Of a DNA stretch of 64,000 nt, positions 1-9,692 are shown piece after piece. The translations under genes were made by a program, and so were the position numbers. Positions within the stretch are counted from its first letter, which is position 1, and every line of letters begins with the position of its first letter. The notes beneath the pieces were generated by a model that was given only the letters and a program-made list of their open reading frames with translations, ran no database searches and was not told the DNA's origin. Source of the stretch: Maribacter sp. MJ134 (GTDB taxonomy: Bacteria; Bacteroidota; Bacteroidia; Flavobacteriales; Flavobacteriaceae). Location of the stretch: assembly GCF_003970695.1 (NCBI RefSeq), contig NZ_CP034570.1, forward strand, positions 2,604,001 to 2,668,000, read 5' to 3'.

Positions 1-325
1 CGGTAATATCTTCGAATTCTAGATTTCCTTTATTGAGGTACAATTTGTTCTGTACCATGTTGCCTGTAAAAAATAAGTCGGTAAGACCATCATTATTCAT
101 ATCTCCCGCCGATACTCCCCCACCCATATAAATATATGGATACGTAAAATAATTGATGGTATCGTTTTCCTTCAAACGGTTTTCGAAACCTATTCCTGAA
201 ATGTTTGAGGCTAGTTTTGTGAAAATAGGTTGTTCTTTGATTTCCGATTTGCTATCGTCTTTATCCGCCTTATCGGCACATCCAAAAACCATCAATACAA
301 ACAATATCCCGAATACTCTCCGCAT
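1..325 (-). CDS. FG-GAP/VCBS-repeat lipoprotein (CRTAC1-like), N-terminal part only
   Basis: The gene starts at 325 and runs off the left edge of the window, so only about 108 residues are visible. It opens with MRRVFGILFVLMVFGC, a lipoprotein signal with the lipobox VFGC, then a short acidic linker. The visible folded part (GGGVSAGDMNNDGLTDLFFTG, then NKLYLNKG and FEDIT) is the start of an FG-GAP/VCBS beta-propeller blade with the calcium-binding DxNxDGxxD pattern, as in CRTAC1/ASPIC-UnbV proteins. It lies downstream of susD on the same strand but behind a likely terminator. Such lipoproteins often sit next to SusC/SusD pairs in Flavobacteriia, so a surface glycan-binding role is a reasonable inference, not shown here. 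Confidence 0.8.
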   Translation of the reverse strand, partial: MRRVFGILFVLMVFGCADKADKDDSKSEIKEQPIFTKLASNISGIGFENRLKENDTINYFTYPYIYMGGGVSAGDMNNDGLTDLFFTGNMVQNKLYLNKGNLEFEDIT

Positions 326-467
326 GCTTTTAATTTTTCTTGATAATCGAAATCTGAATACTCCTACAATTGCTTCTAAACCAATGTTAATTATGCCACT
401 AATCTCTTGTAGACTTGTCCCAAGATTATTTACTCCCATTCCGATCTTGAAATTACTAAAAAGATAA

Positions 468-495
468 ATGGGCGAAAATTAAAATTTACGCCCAT
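468..495 (-). terminator. stem-loop after the susD-like gene
   Basis: ATGGGCG at 468-474 pairs with CGCCCAT at 489-495 around an AT-rich loop. On the minus strand a T-rich stretch follows, including five T in a row. It lies 30 bases after the susD stop and before the next lipoprotein gene, so it probably ends or weakens the susCD transcript. Confidence 0.5.
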
Positions 496-526
496 TGTCA
501 TACCTAACTAAACTAACTCAAAGTTC

Positions 527-2071
527 TTAATATCCTGGATTCTGGTCACCTTCTCCGATAGCCGTATTGCTGTCCAGTTCATTTTGTGGTAATGGCATTA
601 CCCGATGCACATTGGGATCATAATTTCTAATCAAGCGCAACGATTCGTCCGGATTATTAAAGTTTGCGTCCGGAAAAATAGAAAGTTCCTGATCGTCCAA
701 ATTCCAACGCACCAAATCATCAAAGCGCTGCTGTTCCCCACTAAGCTCCACGAATCTTTCATGAACAATAGCGTTAAATATCTGCTCCGAAGTATTCACG
801 GGATAACCTCTAGCATCCATAGTGGCGGTACCATATCTTGGCATTTCCGCACGGTCTCTAATTTGATTAAGAAAATCTATTGCGCCCTGATTATTGTTCA
901 AATTCAATTCTACTTCCGCTTGCATTAAGATTACATCGGCATAGCGCATAATACGAACATTTACACCACTATTCTCGGACACATCCACATTGTCGTAGAG
1001 TTGAGAGAATTTATACCATACGGGGCCGCCTACGCATCCCGGGCATGGAAACTGAAAAGCCTCTCCTGGACCATAATTGTTGGTGCCGTCAATAAGAATT
1101 GCCTGATTAAGTCTTGGGTCATCATCTTCAAACTCCGCTATTACCTTAGATGAAGGTCTCGCATTGGCCCAACCCGTATAGTCTTGAGAGTGAAAAGTTA
1201 CTTCCGAAGTTCCGATACCCGTTTGCGCCCAACGCTCTTGTTCAGTACCTACCTCGCCGTTATAGCCTACTTCAAACATGGATTCGTCATTATGCTCTCC
1301 CGATTCACTGAAATTATCCCTGTAGTTTTCAATGGGAAGCAGACTATGATTAGTAACGTTGTCAAATGCTTGCTTTGCTTCTGCGTATCTTTCTCTGTGC
1401 AGGTAAATTTTTCCTAGTAAAGCGTATGCCGCCTCCTTGGTCACCCTTCCAACCTCTGTAGTTCCTTTTGGCAATGTAAGCTGCGTAGCTAAAATTAAAT
1501 CTGCTATCATTTGATCGTACACCTGATCAGCGGTAGATCTCGGGGTATCTTCCAAAGCAGTTGCTATATCCAATTTTAAAGGGACCCCTCCAAAACGTTT
1601 CACCAAATGGTAATAGTACAGTGCTCTTAAAAAATAAGCCTGCCCCAATGCATTATCAATATCACCTTGGGTAAAATTCCCGAGCGACGTGTTTTCTCGC
1701 ATTCTTTCCTCGTTCCCGATAACGAAATTACAAGCCCCAACACCGTTGAAACAAGCGGTCCAGTATTGAGCTATGTTTTCTAAAGTGGCATTAAATTCGA
1801 ACCTATTAAATGGTGCAAAGTTGGGGTCCCCACTGGACACCACCTCATCCGACATGGCATCAGGAAACACATACCCGTTACGTTGGTATACGATTTGAAA
1901 TTGATTGTAACTCGCATTGACCGCAGCTTCGACCTGACTTAAAGATTCAAAGAAAATCTCAGGGTTCAAGGCGTTTCTGTTCTCTACGGGCACATCATCA
2001 TCACATGATACATGGAATAGTACAAATAGTAGTACTAAACCGTTCATAAAATAATTTTTGATACTTTTCAT
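527..2071 (-). CDS. SusD/RagB family nutrient-binding outer membrane lipoprotein
   Basis: This 514-residue protein has a lipoprotein signal (LFHVSC followed by DDD, an acidic +2 to +4 stretch typical of surface-exposed Bacteroidota lipoproteins). It has the SusD layout: an N-terminal helical TPR-like half (YYHLVKRFGGVPL, with AYALLGKIYLHRERYAEAKQAFDNV) and a C-terminal SusD/RagB half (RYADVILMQAEVELNL, ERFVELSGEQQRFDDLVRW). Family length is usual. SusD-like proteins cap the SusC channel at the cell surface and capture oligosaccharides. The gene lies 20 bases after susC on the same strand, the standard susCD pair. The xylan specificity is inferred from the GH10 and GH3 neighbours, not from this sequence. 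Confidence 0.96.
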   Translation of the reverse strand: MKSIKNYFMNGLVLLFVLFHVSCDDDVPVENRNALNPEIFFESLSQVEAAVNASYNQFQIVYQRNGYVFPDAMSDEVVSSGDPNFAPFNRFEFNATLENIAQYWTACFNGVGACNFVIGNEERMRENTSLGNFTQGDIDNALGQAYFLRALYYYHLVKRFGGVPLKLDIATALEDTPRSTADQVYDQMIADLILATQLTLPKGTTEVGRVTKEAAYALLGKIYLHRERYAEAKQAFDNVTNHSLLPIENYRDNFSESGEHNDESMFEVGYNGEVGTEQERWAQTGIGTSEVTFHSQDYTGWANARPSSKVIAEFEDDDPRLNQAILIDGTNNYGPGEAFQFPCPGCVGGPVWYKFSQLYDNVDVSENSGVNVRIMRYADVILMQAEVELNLNNNQGAIDFLNQIRDRAEMPRYGTATMDARGYPVNTSEQIFNAIVHERFVELSGEQQRFDDLVRWNLDDQELSIFPDANFNNPDESLRLIRNYDPNVHRVMPLPQNELDSNTAIGEGDQNPGY

Positions 2072-2091
2072 TTTTCTAACAATTTATAAAT

Positions 2092-5000
2092 TTAAAACTC
2101 CACTTGGATTCCGCTCAAAACCGTAATAGGCCTGGGCTGTGCACTTCTATCTATTCCCAGACCATCTACTAATCCCGCAGCATTGTAAAAAGGTGCTATC
2201 TCTGGATCTAATCCGGAATAATTGGTGAACGTTGCCAAATTCTGTCCTTGCACATAAAAACGTAGTTTTTTGATGATACCGTTCCCTGACTTGTTCACCA
2301 TGGTAGTTGGTAAAGTATAGCCTACGGTTACATTTCTTAACCTAAGATAAGAAGCATCCTCGATGTACCTGGTAGATATTTCATTATTGATATTTGACCC
2401 GAATCTGAAACGTGGAATATCCGTAATATCACCAGGGTTTTGCCATCTGCGCAATACCTGCGTACCATAATTTAATCCGTTGTCCAAACCTTCTAAATAA
2501 AATATATTACTATTAAGCGCATCCACACCTTGTACACCGTTGAAGAGAACATCAAAATCCCATCCGTTGTATTCTGCCCTTAGATTTATGGCATAGGTAA
2601 AATCTGGATTAGGATTTCCAATGACATCCCTGTCATCTAAAGTAATAAGACCATCCCCGTTAAGATCTAAAAAACGGACATCGCCTGGTTGTACCGGCAC
2701 AGCCGCAGTGTTGTTATTTGGCAATTCAGCATCTATCTGTTGTTGGGTGGAAAAGACTCCGTCCGCAACCAATCCGAAAAAATGGAAGGGAGCTTCATTA
2801 ACAGCCAATCTATTCAAGGCCGATGCAAAAGGAGGGTTTAATCTAGCTCGCTCAATAGGTTCTCCAGACCCACTTAAACTCTCGACGACATTTGTTGCTC
2901 TCGTTAGATTAGCCCAAAAATTCCATTTAAACTTGCCTTTATAATCATTGTACCCAAGCGTAAGCTCGTAACCTTCTACATCAACAATCCCAACATTTCT
3001 AATAACAGTAGAACCTGTTTGCGAGTTGCCTGGTATTCCTGCCGATGATGGCAATTCTACGGGAATCAATAAATCTTCACTCCTGTTCTTGAAATAGTCT
3101 GCGCTAAACTGAATCTGATCATAAAGAAATGCAGAGCTAAAACCATAATTCTGCTTGATCTGTGTTTCCCATCTCAAATCAGGGTTTGCTGCATTATTCG
3201 GGCTAATACCAGCAGAAGTCTGGTCTCCTATAGAAGAAGGAAGGTTTAGACCCAATGTAGGTAAAAATTGATTCACGGCATTTCCGGTTCTGTTGTTCCC
3301 GGTTTCTCCATAACTAGCGCGCAATTTTAAACTATTCACCGCGTCTACTTTAAACCATGGTTCGTTAGAAATGTCCCAACCAAGAGCACCGGAAAAGAAC
3401 CACTGCGATGCATTCTCCGGAGAAAATCGTGAAGACGTATCACGACGCCCTGATCCACTAATGGAATAGCGATTATCGAATTCGTACCCTCCAAGAAAAA
3501 GAATGGAGTTTAAATTTTCGGGAATTGAGAATGAAGTTGCTCTTGCATTAGGGGAAAAAGCTTCGGGAATTTCAGAAGACACCTCGTTATTGTCAGATAT
3601 GGAGGTAGATTCAAAACGGATTTTAGTTTGCTCCAACACCGCAGAGGCGTTCAACGAATGTTTTCCATAATCTCTATCAAAATTCAAAGTATTGGTAAAT
3701 ATCGTCTGGGATAAGGTCTGTCTAGTTTTATCTACAAAGTTAATCGGGTTTACAAATCGACCACCATCTTCGGCAAAAGCCCTTCTTTCATTATCCTGCA
3801 ACGTTAAATTAGCATTTAAGCCAAATTGTGACCTGAAAGTTAGGCCGTTGGTAATTTTGAATTTAGCATATAAGCTGCCTATCACGCTGGAGAGTCTCGT
3901 TAAATTATCCTGCGAAGATTGCACTCTCACTTGGTTTCGAGAATCGTTGAGGTCAAGTGAATTTGTTCCACCAAAAAGATTGTTGTCTGTCCGTACTTGT
4001 ATGTAGGGCGCCTGTCCTATTATATTTTGAAAAGGATCTCTACCGCCGTCTCGCTCAGGTAATGTGGTTTCGTTGTGAGCCAAAGAAAGTGTTTGTCCTA
4101 TTTCTAACCACTCGGCAATATTGGCATCCGTATTAATATTTAGGGTCGTCCTTGAAAAACCTGTATCTATAAATACACCATCTTGGTCCAATCTAGACAC
4201 CCCAACATTAAAGCGCGCCTTTTCACTACCACCGTTGACACTAGCACTAATATTCAAAATAGGTGCCTGCCTAAAATAGGCATCTTGCCAGTTGGTATCT
4301 ATTCCGTCCCCATCAAAATTTGGATCAAGATTAACTCTTCCAATAGGGAAATCCGGACCTCCGTTCTGACCGGTCAACGCATTTATTTCCTTAGTAAACT
4401 GAATATACTGTTGTGTATTCAATAAGTCATAGCGTCTATTGAACTCCTGAATACCAGAGGAAATATTAAATGACAATGTAGCGTTCCCCACTTTACCTTT
4501 TTTAGTGGTTATCAAAATAACTCCATTGGTTCCTCTAGAACCATAAACAGCCAACGAAGCGGCATCCTTTAAAACATCGATTTTTTCAACACTTGCCAAA
4601 TCAAGACTATTAATACTATTGGTAAAAACACCATCTACTACAAAGAGAGGAGTACCATCACCAAATGTATTTACGCCACGTATTTGCACCAAGGTCTGTG
4701 AACCAGGAGATCCTCCGTTCGTAATCGTTACCCCAGCAGCCCTACCTTGCAGCGCTTGACCAATATCCGTTGTAGGAAACTCACTCAAGGCATCTGCCTT
4801 CACTACGGACACAGGAGTGTTTCTTTGCGTACCGTAGTTAACGATAACGACCTCATCCAGGCTTACCAAATCCTCAAACAAGAGGGCGTCTATTTGGGCT
4901 TGACCTGTATAGGTCACCTCCTTTGGTTTGAAACCAATATATGAGAATACGAGCACGTCACCATTAGCTACTTTATCAAGGGTGTAATTTCCTTCAAAAT

Positions 5001-5151
5001 CGGTCACTACACCAATTTTAGTACCCTTTATAATAACATTTGCTCCAGGCAAAGGCCCGTCACTTGCAGTTACGGTCCCGGTAACGACTTGACCTATTGC
5101 CTGACTCACTGTCATAAGAATCAGAGCAAAAAATAAGTTCTTTAGTTTCAT
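2092..5151 (-). CDS. SusC/RagA family TonB-dependent outer membrane transporter
   Basis: This 1019-residue protein opens with a signal peptide (to about residue 21). A carboxypeptidase-regulatory-like beta domain follows (about 22-95, VTGTVTASDGPLPGANVIIKG), then the SusC hallmark SLDEVVIVNYGTQ (about 97-110). The plug domain has LQGRAAGVTI, VQIRGVNTFG and PLFVVDGV, and the rest is a long 22-strand barrel region ending in the aromatic-type C-terminus IQVEF. It imports oligosaccharides across the outer membrane using TonB energy, with the downstream SusD-like lipoprotein as lid. The 243-base stretch upstream carries two inverted repeats and is the place to look for the binding site of the adjacent hybrid regulator. 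Confidence 0.96.
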   Translation of the reverse strand: MKLKNLFFALILMTVSQAIGQVVTGTVTASDGPLPGANVIIKGTKIGVVTDFEGNYTLDKVANGDVLVFSYIGFKPKEVTYTGQAQIDALLFEDLVSLDEVVIVNYGTQRNTPVSVVKADALSEFPTTDIGQALQGRAAGVTITNGGSPGSQTLVQIRGVNTFGDGTPLFVVDGVFTNSINSLDLASVEKIDVLKDAASLAVYGSRGTNGVILITTKKGKVGNATLSFNISSGIQEFNRRYDLLNTQQYIQFTKEINALTGQNGGPDFPIGRVNLDPNFDGDGIDTNWQDAYFRQAPILNISASVNGGSEKARFNVGVSRLDQDGVFIDTGFSRTTLNINTDANIAEWLEIGQTLSLAHNETTLPERDGGRDPFQNIIGQAPYIQVRTDNNLFGGTNSLDLNDSRNQVRVQSSQDNLTRLSSVIGSLYAKFKITNGLTFRSQFGLNANLTLQDNERRAFAEDGGRFVNPINFVDKTRQTLSQTIFTNTLNFDRDYGKHSLNASAVLEQTKIRFESTSISDNNEVSSEIPEAFSPNARATSFSIPENLNSILFLGGYEFDNRYSISGSGRRDTSSRFSPENASQWFFSGALGWDISNEPWFKVDAVNSLKLRASYGETGNNRTGNAVNQFLPTLGLNLPSSIGDQTSAGISPNNAANPDLRWETQIKQNYGFSSAFLYDQIQFSADYFKNRSEDLLIPVELPSSAGIPGNSQTGSTVIRNVGIVDVEGYELTLGYNDYKGKFKWNFWANLTRATNVVESLSGSGEPIERARLNPPFASALNRLAVNEAPFHFFGLVADGVFSTQQQIDAELPNNNTAAVPVQPGDVRFLDLNGDGLITLDDRDVIGNPNPDFTYAINLRAEYNGWDFDVLFNGVQGVDALNSNIFYLEGLDNGLNYGTQVLRRWQNPGDITDIPRFRFGSNINNEISTRYIEDASYLRLRNVTVGYTLPTTMVNKSGNGIIKKLRFYVQGQNLATFTNYSGLDPEIAPFYNAAGLVDGLGIDRSAQPRPITVLSGIQVEF

Positions 5152-5200
5152 TTGTTAGATTAGTTTAGTTTTAATGGAAAACCAAATCATCCCCTAGAAT

Positions 5201-5303
5201 ACTGTGCGTTCACAGTGAAAGTTAGATTTGTTAAGTGCAAGTTAATTTTAACAGGAAGTTAACGGGAACTTATTTGATGCAATAAATATTTCATATGTTG
5301 CAT
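5201..5303 (-). promoter_or_regulatory. susC upstream region with two inverted repeats
   Basis: Between the regulator gene and susC there are 243 bases without a gene. ACTGTG-CGTT-CACAGT (5201-5216) is a perfect inverted repeat about 50 bases before the susC ATG, probably in the leader. ATGCAA (5277-5282) and TTGCAT (5298-5303) form a second, widely spaced inverted repeat suited to a dimeric regulator. A weak -7-like TAACTTTC lies at 5217-5224 on the minus strand. The roles are inferred. Confidence 0.35.
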
Positions 5304-5394
5304 TTAGCGTAAGCCTTCTAAATAAATAGGTTTTCAGGGGTTTGAGCGCACTGCAACTATTTGGATTTTCTTAGAAGTAAGACCGATGAATTCT

Positions 5395-8300
5395 TTATTT
5401 ACCAGCCTTAGGAAGTTCGCCAAATTGCTTTTTATAGCAAACCGTGAAGTAGGATGCCGATAAAAATCCAACCTTATGGGCCACTTCACTCACGTTCAAA
5501 TTTTTATCATTTTGAAAAAGCGTCCTGGATTTTTCCAAGCGGACCCTTCTAATAAATTCAATGGGAGACAGCCCCGTCAGAGATTTAATCTTTCTATACA
5601 CTTGGCTCCTGCTTAAGCAAAGGTGGGAAGATAACTTTTCAACGTTCAATGAAGTGTCCTCTATATTTTCATGAATGTATTCTACGACACCTTGTATAAA
5701 CCTATCATTAAAATCTGTTTCCTTTGTTTTTACTTCTGGAAGATCTATCGTAGCAAATTGACGATGAAGACGCTCGTTCTTCAATAAAAGTTGCTCTAAT
5801 ATTACTTTGAGTTCCTTGGTATTAAAAGGTTTTACCAAATACGCTTCCGCACCAACCTCGCGGCCCTTTATGCGGTCCTCAGCAAGTTCCTTTGCGGTGA
5901 GGATAACAATAGGGATATGATTCAAGGTGGGGTCCTTTTTTATTTTTTCGCTAAATGCGATACCGTCCATAAGCGGCATGATTACATCTGTAATTATGAT
6001 GTCCGGACGATGCTCCATAGTTCTCAACCACCCTTCTTGACCATCGGATGCTAATATTATATCATAATCCTGCTCCAATATAGAAACTAGGTAATCTTGA
6101 AGGTCTACATTATCCTCTGCAATTAGTAACTTCTTCTTGGCTTCTTTTTTTGAAAGGATATCTTCAATGGCATAAACTTCTGGCTTTGTTTTAAGCATCT
6201 TATTGGCAGCAATCTTTTGAAGGTTTGCATCAGATTCCAAAAATTGCGAGTCTTGAAAAAACGCTTTCCCGTAAGGAAGAATAATCTTAAATATAGAACC
6301 TTTTCCCAATTCGCTTTCCACCTCTATACTTCCCTTATGTAGTTCTACAAAGCTTTTGACCATCTCCAAACCTATTCCCGTACTGCCATAATAAGATTTA
6401 TTGAGTTCGCTAACTTGATAAAAGCGCTTAAAAATTTTCTTATAGTCCTTTTGGTCTATTCCAGGACCATTATCCTTTATGCTGAGTTCTACGGCCGGAA
6501 TGGGTTTTTCCTTACTGACCAATGGTAACACCTTTTTTTCGATTTCACTTATACGCACTTGTATTTTTCCTTCATTGGGCGTAACCTTAAAGGCATTGGA
6601 TAAAAGATTAAATAGGACCTTTTCCAAAATCCCTTTATCTGCCCATATCAGTAAGTTCTTCTTGGTGTGTTTTAAATCTAGACGAATTGCCCTTCTTTTA
6701 GATTCCTCATTAAAAAAGCTGAGTATATTTCTAGTATTTTCAACAAGATTAAATTGATCTACCTGAAGCCTAAACTTATTAGACTGCAATTTTCTGAAGT
6801 CCATTAGTTCATTGATTAGTCTAGAGAGGCGTTCTGCATTTTTATGGATGATATGGTATTTTTGAGCAGTGCTCTTAGAAATATTGTCTTCCTTAGCGTC
6901 TATAAGTTCTTGTATCGGATTTATAATTAAGGTCAGTGGTGTTCTGAATTCATGGGAAATATTGGTGAAAAATTGGAGTTTCTGTTTTTGCAATTCTACC
7001 TTCTGCTTTCTTCCCTCACGTTCAAGTCTAAAAGTGTTTATTTCATTGATTCGCTTTTTATATAGGTACATACCGGATAATACGAGTAGTAAGAACAAAA
7101 GTATATAGGACAGATATGCCCAGACCGTTCTCCACCACGGCGGCAATACCTGAATTTGCAGCAACACCGAAGCCTCGTTCCATTTATCATCGTTATTAGA
7201 AGCCTTCAGTTTAAAGGTATATTCACCAGATGCAAGATTGGTATAGGTAGCACTGGTTTTAGAATCTACGTAATTCCATGTTTCTTCAAAACCTTCTAGA
7301 AAATAGGCATATTGATTTTTCTCCGGCCTTGTATAGGCTATCGTTTCATAATCGATAGTCAATATATTCTGGTCGTGCCTCAGGGTAATGGTATTCGTCT
7401 CGGGTGTCCAGTGTAGCGCGTTGATACTATCTTTTTTATCGATTTTTTTGTTGAACAGTTTAATATCTTTCAGGTAAGGCTTTGCCAAATAAGGATTATA
7501 GGCAATGTCTTGTGGCGCTATGTAATTGATTCCTTTTTTGGTACCCAAGTACAGCGTATTATTATCGTCCATTATGAAGGCCCTGTCAATCAAATAATTC
7601 TCTAAAAGACCATCATAGGTAGTAAATTTTTCCACTTTACCTGTAGCGCGATTAACTCTTAAAATGCCTTGTTTACTGCTGAGCCATAGCTCGTTCTTAA
7701 TAGGTTCGTGTATGGCGTTAACATAGGTTAGGTCATAGTCGTCTAACGCTAACCGCTCAAAATTCTGTTTATCCTTATTATAGGAATACAATCCGCCACC
7801 ATTAGTGCCGCACCAGACCGTCCCGTCCTGGGTTTCATAAATATCTAGGATACGATTAGAGCTTGGGTGTCCTCCAAATTTGGATGAAATCGCGTTTCCA
7901 TGGGCTACGACCTCAAAATCATTTTTACTGTCCATTTCTATATGGTACAATCCAGAGGAAGTGCCTATCCAAACGTTACCATTACTATCGTTGTGTATAA
8001 CCCTTACATCTCTTTCTGCGATTCCGGAATTCTTGTAAGAATCGCTAGAAGGCACTTTAATTTCATTGGTTGTTGGATCTAAATAGAAAACACCTTTTAA
8101 GAACGATCCTATCCACACCCTACCAAAGGCATCTTCTGTAAAACAATGTATTTTATCCGTAGTAAGTGCTCCAGACGTATTTTTACTGCTGATATTTATA
8201 AATGTTTTGCTGCCTTTTTTTAAAAGGTATATTCCTTCGCCCCAGGTTGCTAGCCAAATGTTACCCTTACTATCTGCAAATACGTCCTCTAAATAGATAC

Positions 8301-9507
8301 CTTCTTTTAAACCTTTATAGCGAGAACCGGACCCGCCATATACATTGGTAACTTTCTTGGTCTTAATATCCAGGATATCTATACGATTATTGGCTTGGGT
8401 TATCCAAAGGTTACCATCTTCCGTTTTTGCAAAAGCTCTGATATCGTTGGCTTGAATATTTCTATCCGTATCCTCGTTTAAAACAGCTTTGAACTTTTTG
8501 TAGTGTTGGTCAAAAAAGCCTAACCCGTTTTCGTAATAGCCTAGCCAAAGTCTATTCTCTCCATCGACCAATATAGACCATACCGAATTTGAACTGATAC
8601 TACGCACATCCTGAACATCTTGCTGATAATGTTTAATGATGTTTCCTGTTTGGTCTAAAACAACCAGTCCTTCGTTTTCCACTGCGATGAAGATATGGTC
8701 CATACCGCTGGTAATGGCCATAATGGTACTTTCTATAATATTCAATTTGGTAAACGAGGTCCGGACTTTTTTTAAATCGGCCGTAAATACACCACTCCTT
8801 AACGTACCTATCCATAGGTTTTCTCTCTTATCAAGATGTAGCTTTGTAACGTGAGGCGCCGAAATAAGACTAGGGATTGCTAAATCCTGAATCGCTCCTC
8901 TTTCCGAATAGTGCTCTAGTTTAAGCCCTTGGTTCGTTGCTATGTACAAGTTGCCCTTGGTAGAATATTGAAGATCCAATATAGAAATGCCGCTTAAAGC
9001 GTAATTATTTATTGAGGTATGCTTAATATTTACTTCTTTGATACCATCATATGTTCCAATAAGTAATTTTTCCTTGTATTCGGCAAAACACAAAACACTC
9101 GTATAGTTCTCGCTTTGTATATTCCCTACTCTCGTAGCTATTCGTATAAAAGTGTTCTGTTTATCATCGTAGAGACTTAGGCCAGCGTCCGTGCCGATCC
9201 ATAATTTACCTGAACTGTCCAAGAACAAGGAACTAATGGAATTACTGTTTATGCTGTTTGCGTCTGTTATATCATGACCGTAATACGTATAGGACAGTCC
9301 ATTGAACTTATAAAGTCCTGCTCCATCCGTTCCTATCCAGATAAATCCGAACCTGTCCTTGACCATGGTCGTAATGGGACGCTGAAAAATATTTTCCTTT
9401 ACCGTATTAAACTCTAAAGCCTTAAAGTCTATTTGAGAAGCCGCTTCTTTTGGGTTTATCAAAAAAACCAGTAAAAATATAAGCTGTAAAACCTTAGCGC
9501 ATTTCAT
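5395..9507 (-). CDS. hybrid two-component system sensor/regulator (HTCS) with AraC-type DNA-binding domain
   Basis: This single protein of 1370 residues joins a periplasmic sensor, kinase, receiver and DNA-binding domain. In order: signal peptide, about 14 Reg_prop beta-propeller repeats (many with IWIGTxxGL), a Y_Y_Y domain (about 730-790), a membrane helix, and HisKA with NISHEFRTPLT (phospho-acceptor His852). HATPase (DNGPGID, STGIGLEMV), a receiver domain (ITDVIMPLMDG, phospho-acceptor Asp1174) and a C-terminal AraC HTH (NVSEVAHKVGF) follow. Start 9507 is preferred because it puts the signal peptide at the N-terminus; an in-frame ATG at 9540 would add 11 residues. HTCS proteins bind oligosaccharide fragments in the periplasm and switch on the neighbouring utilisation locus. 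Placed between susC and the glycoside hydrolases, it very likely controls both arms. Confidence 0.95.
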   Translation of the reverse strand: MKCAKVLQLIFLLVFLINPKEAASQIDFKALEFNTVKENIFQRPITTMVKDRFGFIWIGTDGAGLYKFNGLSYTYYGHDITDANSINSNSISSLFLDSSGKLWIGTDAGLSLYDDKQNTFIRIATRVGNIQSENYTSVLCFAEYKEKLLIGTYDGIKEVNIKHTSINNYALSGISILDLQYSTKGNLYIATNQGLKLEHYSERGAIQDLAIPSLISAPHVTKLHLDKRENLWIGTLRSGVFTADLKKVRTSFTKLNIIESTIMAITSGMDHIFIAVENEGLVVLDQTGNIIKHYQQDVQDVRSISSNSVWSILVDGENRLWLGYYENGLGFFDQHYKKFKAVLNEDTDRNIQANDIRAFAKTEDGNLWITQANNRIDILDIKTKKVTNVYGGSGSRYKGLKEGIYLEDVFADSKGNIWLATWGEGIYLLKKGSKTFINISSKNTSGALTTDKIHCFTEDAFGRVWIGSFLKGVFYLDPTTNEIKVPSSDSYKNSGIAERDVRVIHNDSNGNVWIGTSSGLYHIEMDSKNDFEVVAHGNAISSKFGGHPSSNRILDIYETQDGTVWCGTNGGGLYSYNKDKQNFERLALDDYDLTYVNAIHEPIKNELWLSSKQGILRVNRATGKVEKFTTYDGLLENYLIDRAFIMDDNNTLYLGTKKGINYIAPQDIAYNPYLAKPYLKDIKLFNKKIDKKDSINALHWTPETNTITLRHDQNILTIDYETIAYTRPEKNQYAYFLEGFEETWNYVDSKTSATYTNLASGEYTFKLKASNNDDKWNEASVLLQIQVLPPWWRTVWAYLSYILLFLLLVLSGMYLYKKRINEINTFRLEREGRKQKVELQKQKLQFFTNISHEFRTPLTLIINPIQELIDAKEDNISKSTAQKYHIIHKNAERLSRLINELMDFRKLQSNKFRLQVDQFNLVENTRNILSFFNEESKRRAIRLDLKHTKKNLLIWADKGILEKVLFNLLSNAFKVTPNEGKIQVRISEIEKKVLPLVSKEKPIPAVELSIKDNGPGIDQKDYKKIFKRFYQVSELNKSYYGSTGIGLEMVKSFVELHKGSIEVESELGKGSIFKIILPYGKAFFQDSQFLESDANLQKIAANKMLKTKPEVYAIEDILSKKEAKKKLLIAEDNVDLQDYLVSILEQDYDIILASDGQEGWLRTMEHRPDIIITDVIMPLMDGIAFSEKIKKDPTLNHIPIVILTAKELAEDRIKGREVGAEAYLVKPFNTKELKVILEQLLLKNERLHRQFATIDLPEVKTKETDFNDRFIQGVVEYIHENIEDTSLNVEKLSSHLCLSRSQVYRKIKSLTGLSPIEFIRRVRLEKSRTLFQNDKNLNVSEVAHKVGFLSASYFTVCYKKQFGELPKAGK

Positions 9508-9692
9508 TTTAACGTTCACCATTCCCAATTCAATTAGCATGTCAATTAAAGGTATTTCGAATCTAATAAAAATAAAATTTGTAGCATTTTAGGCTTCAAA
9601 TGTTGCAAACACCTTTGCAAAGAATGTACATATACCTTTCAAAGGAAGTAAAAAGTTATATTGTATTCATTATGTCTAAAACAAACCAAACT

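Noticed and set aside
9600-9692. N-terminal extension of the three-module lipoprotein
   Set aside because: The lipoprotein signal fits a start at 9693 (or 9672); the longer form would bury it behind 31 extra residues.
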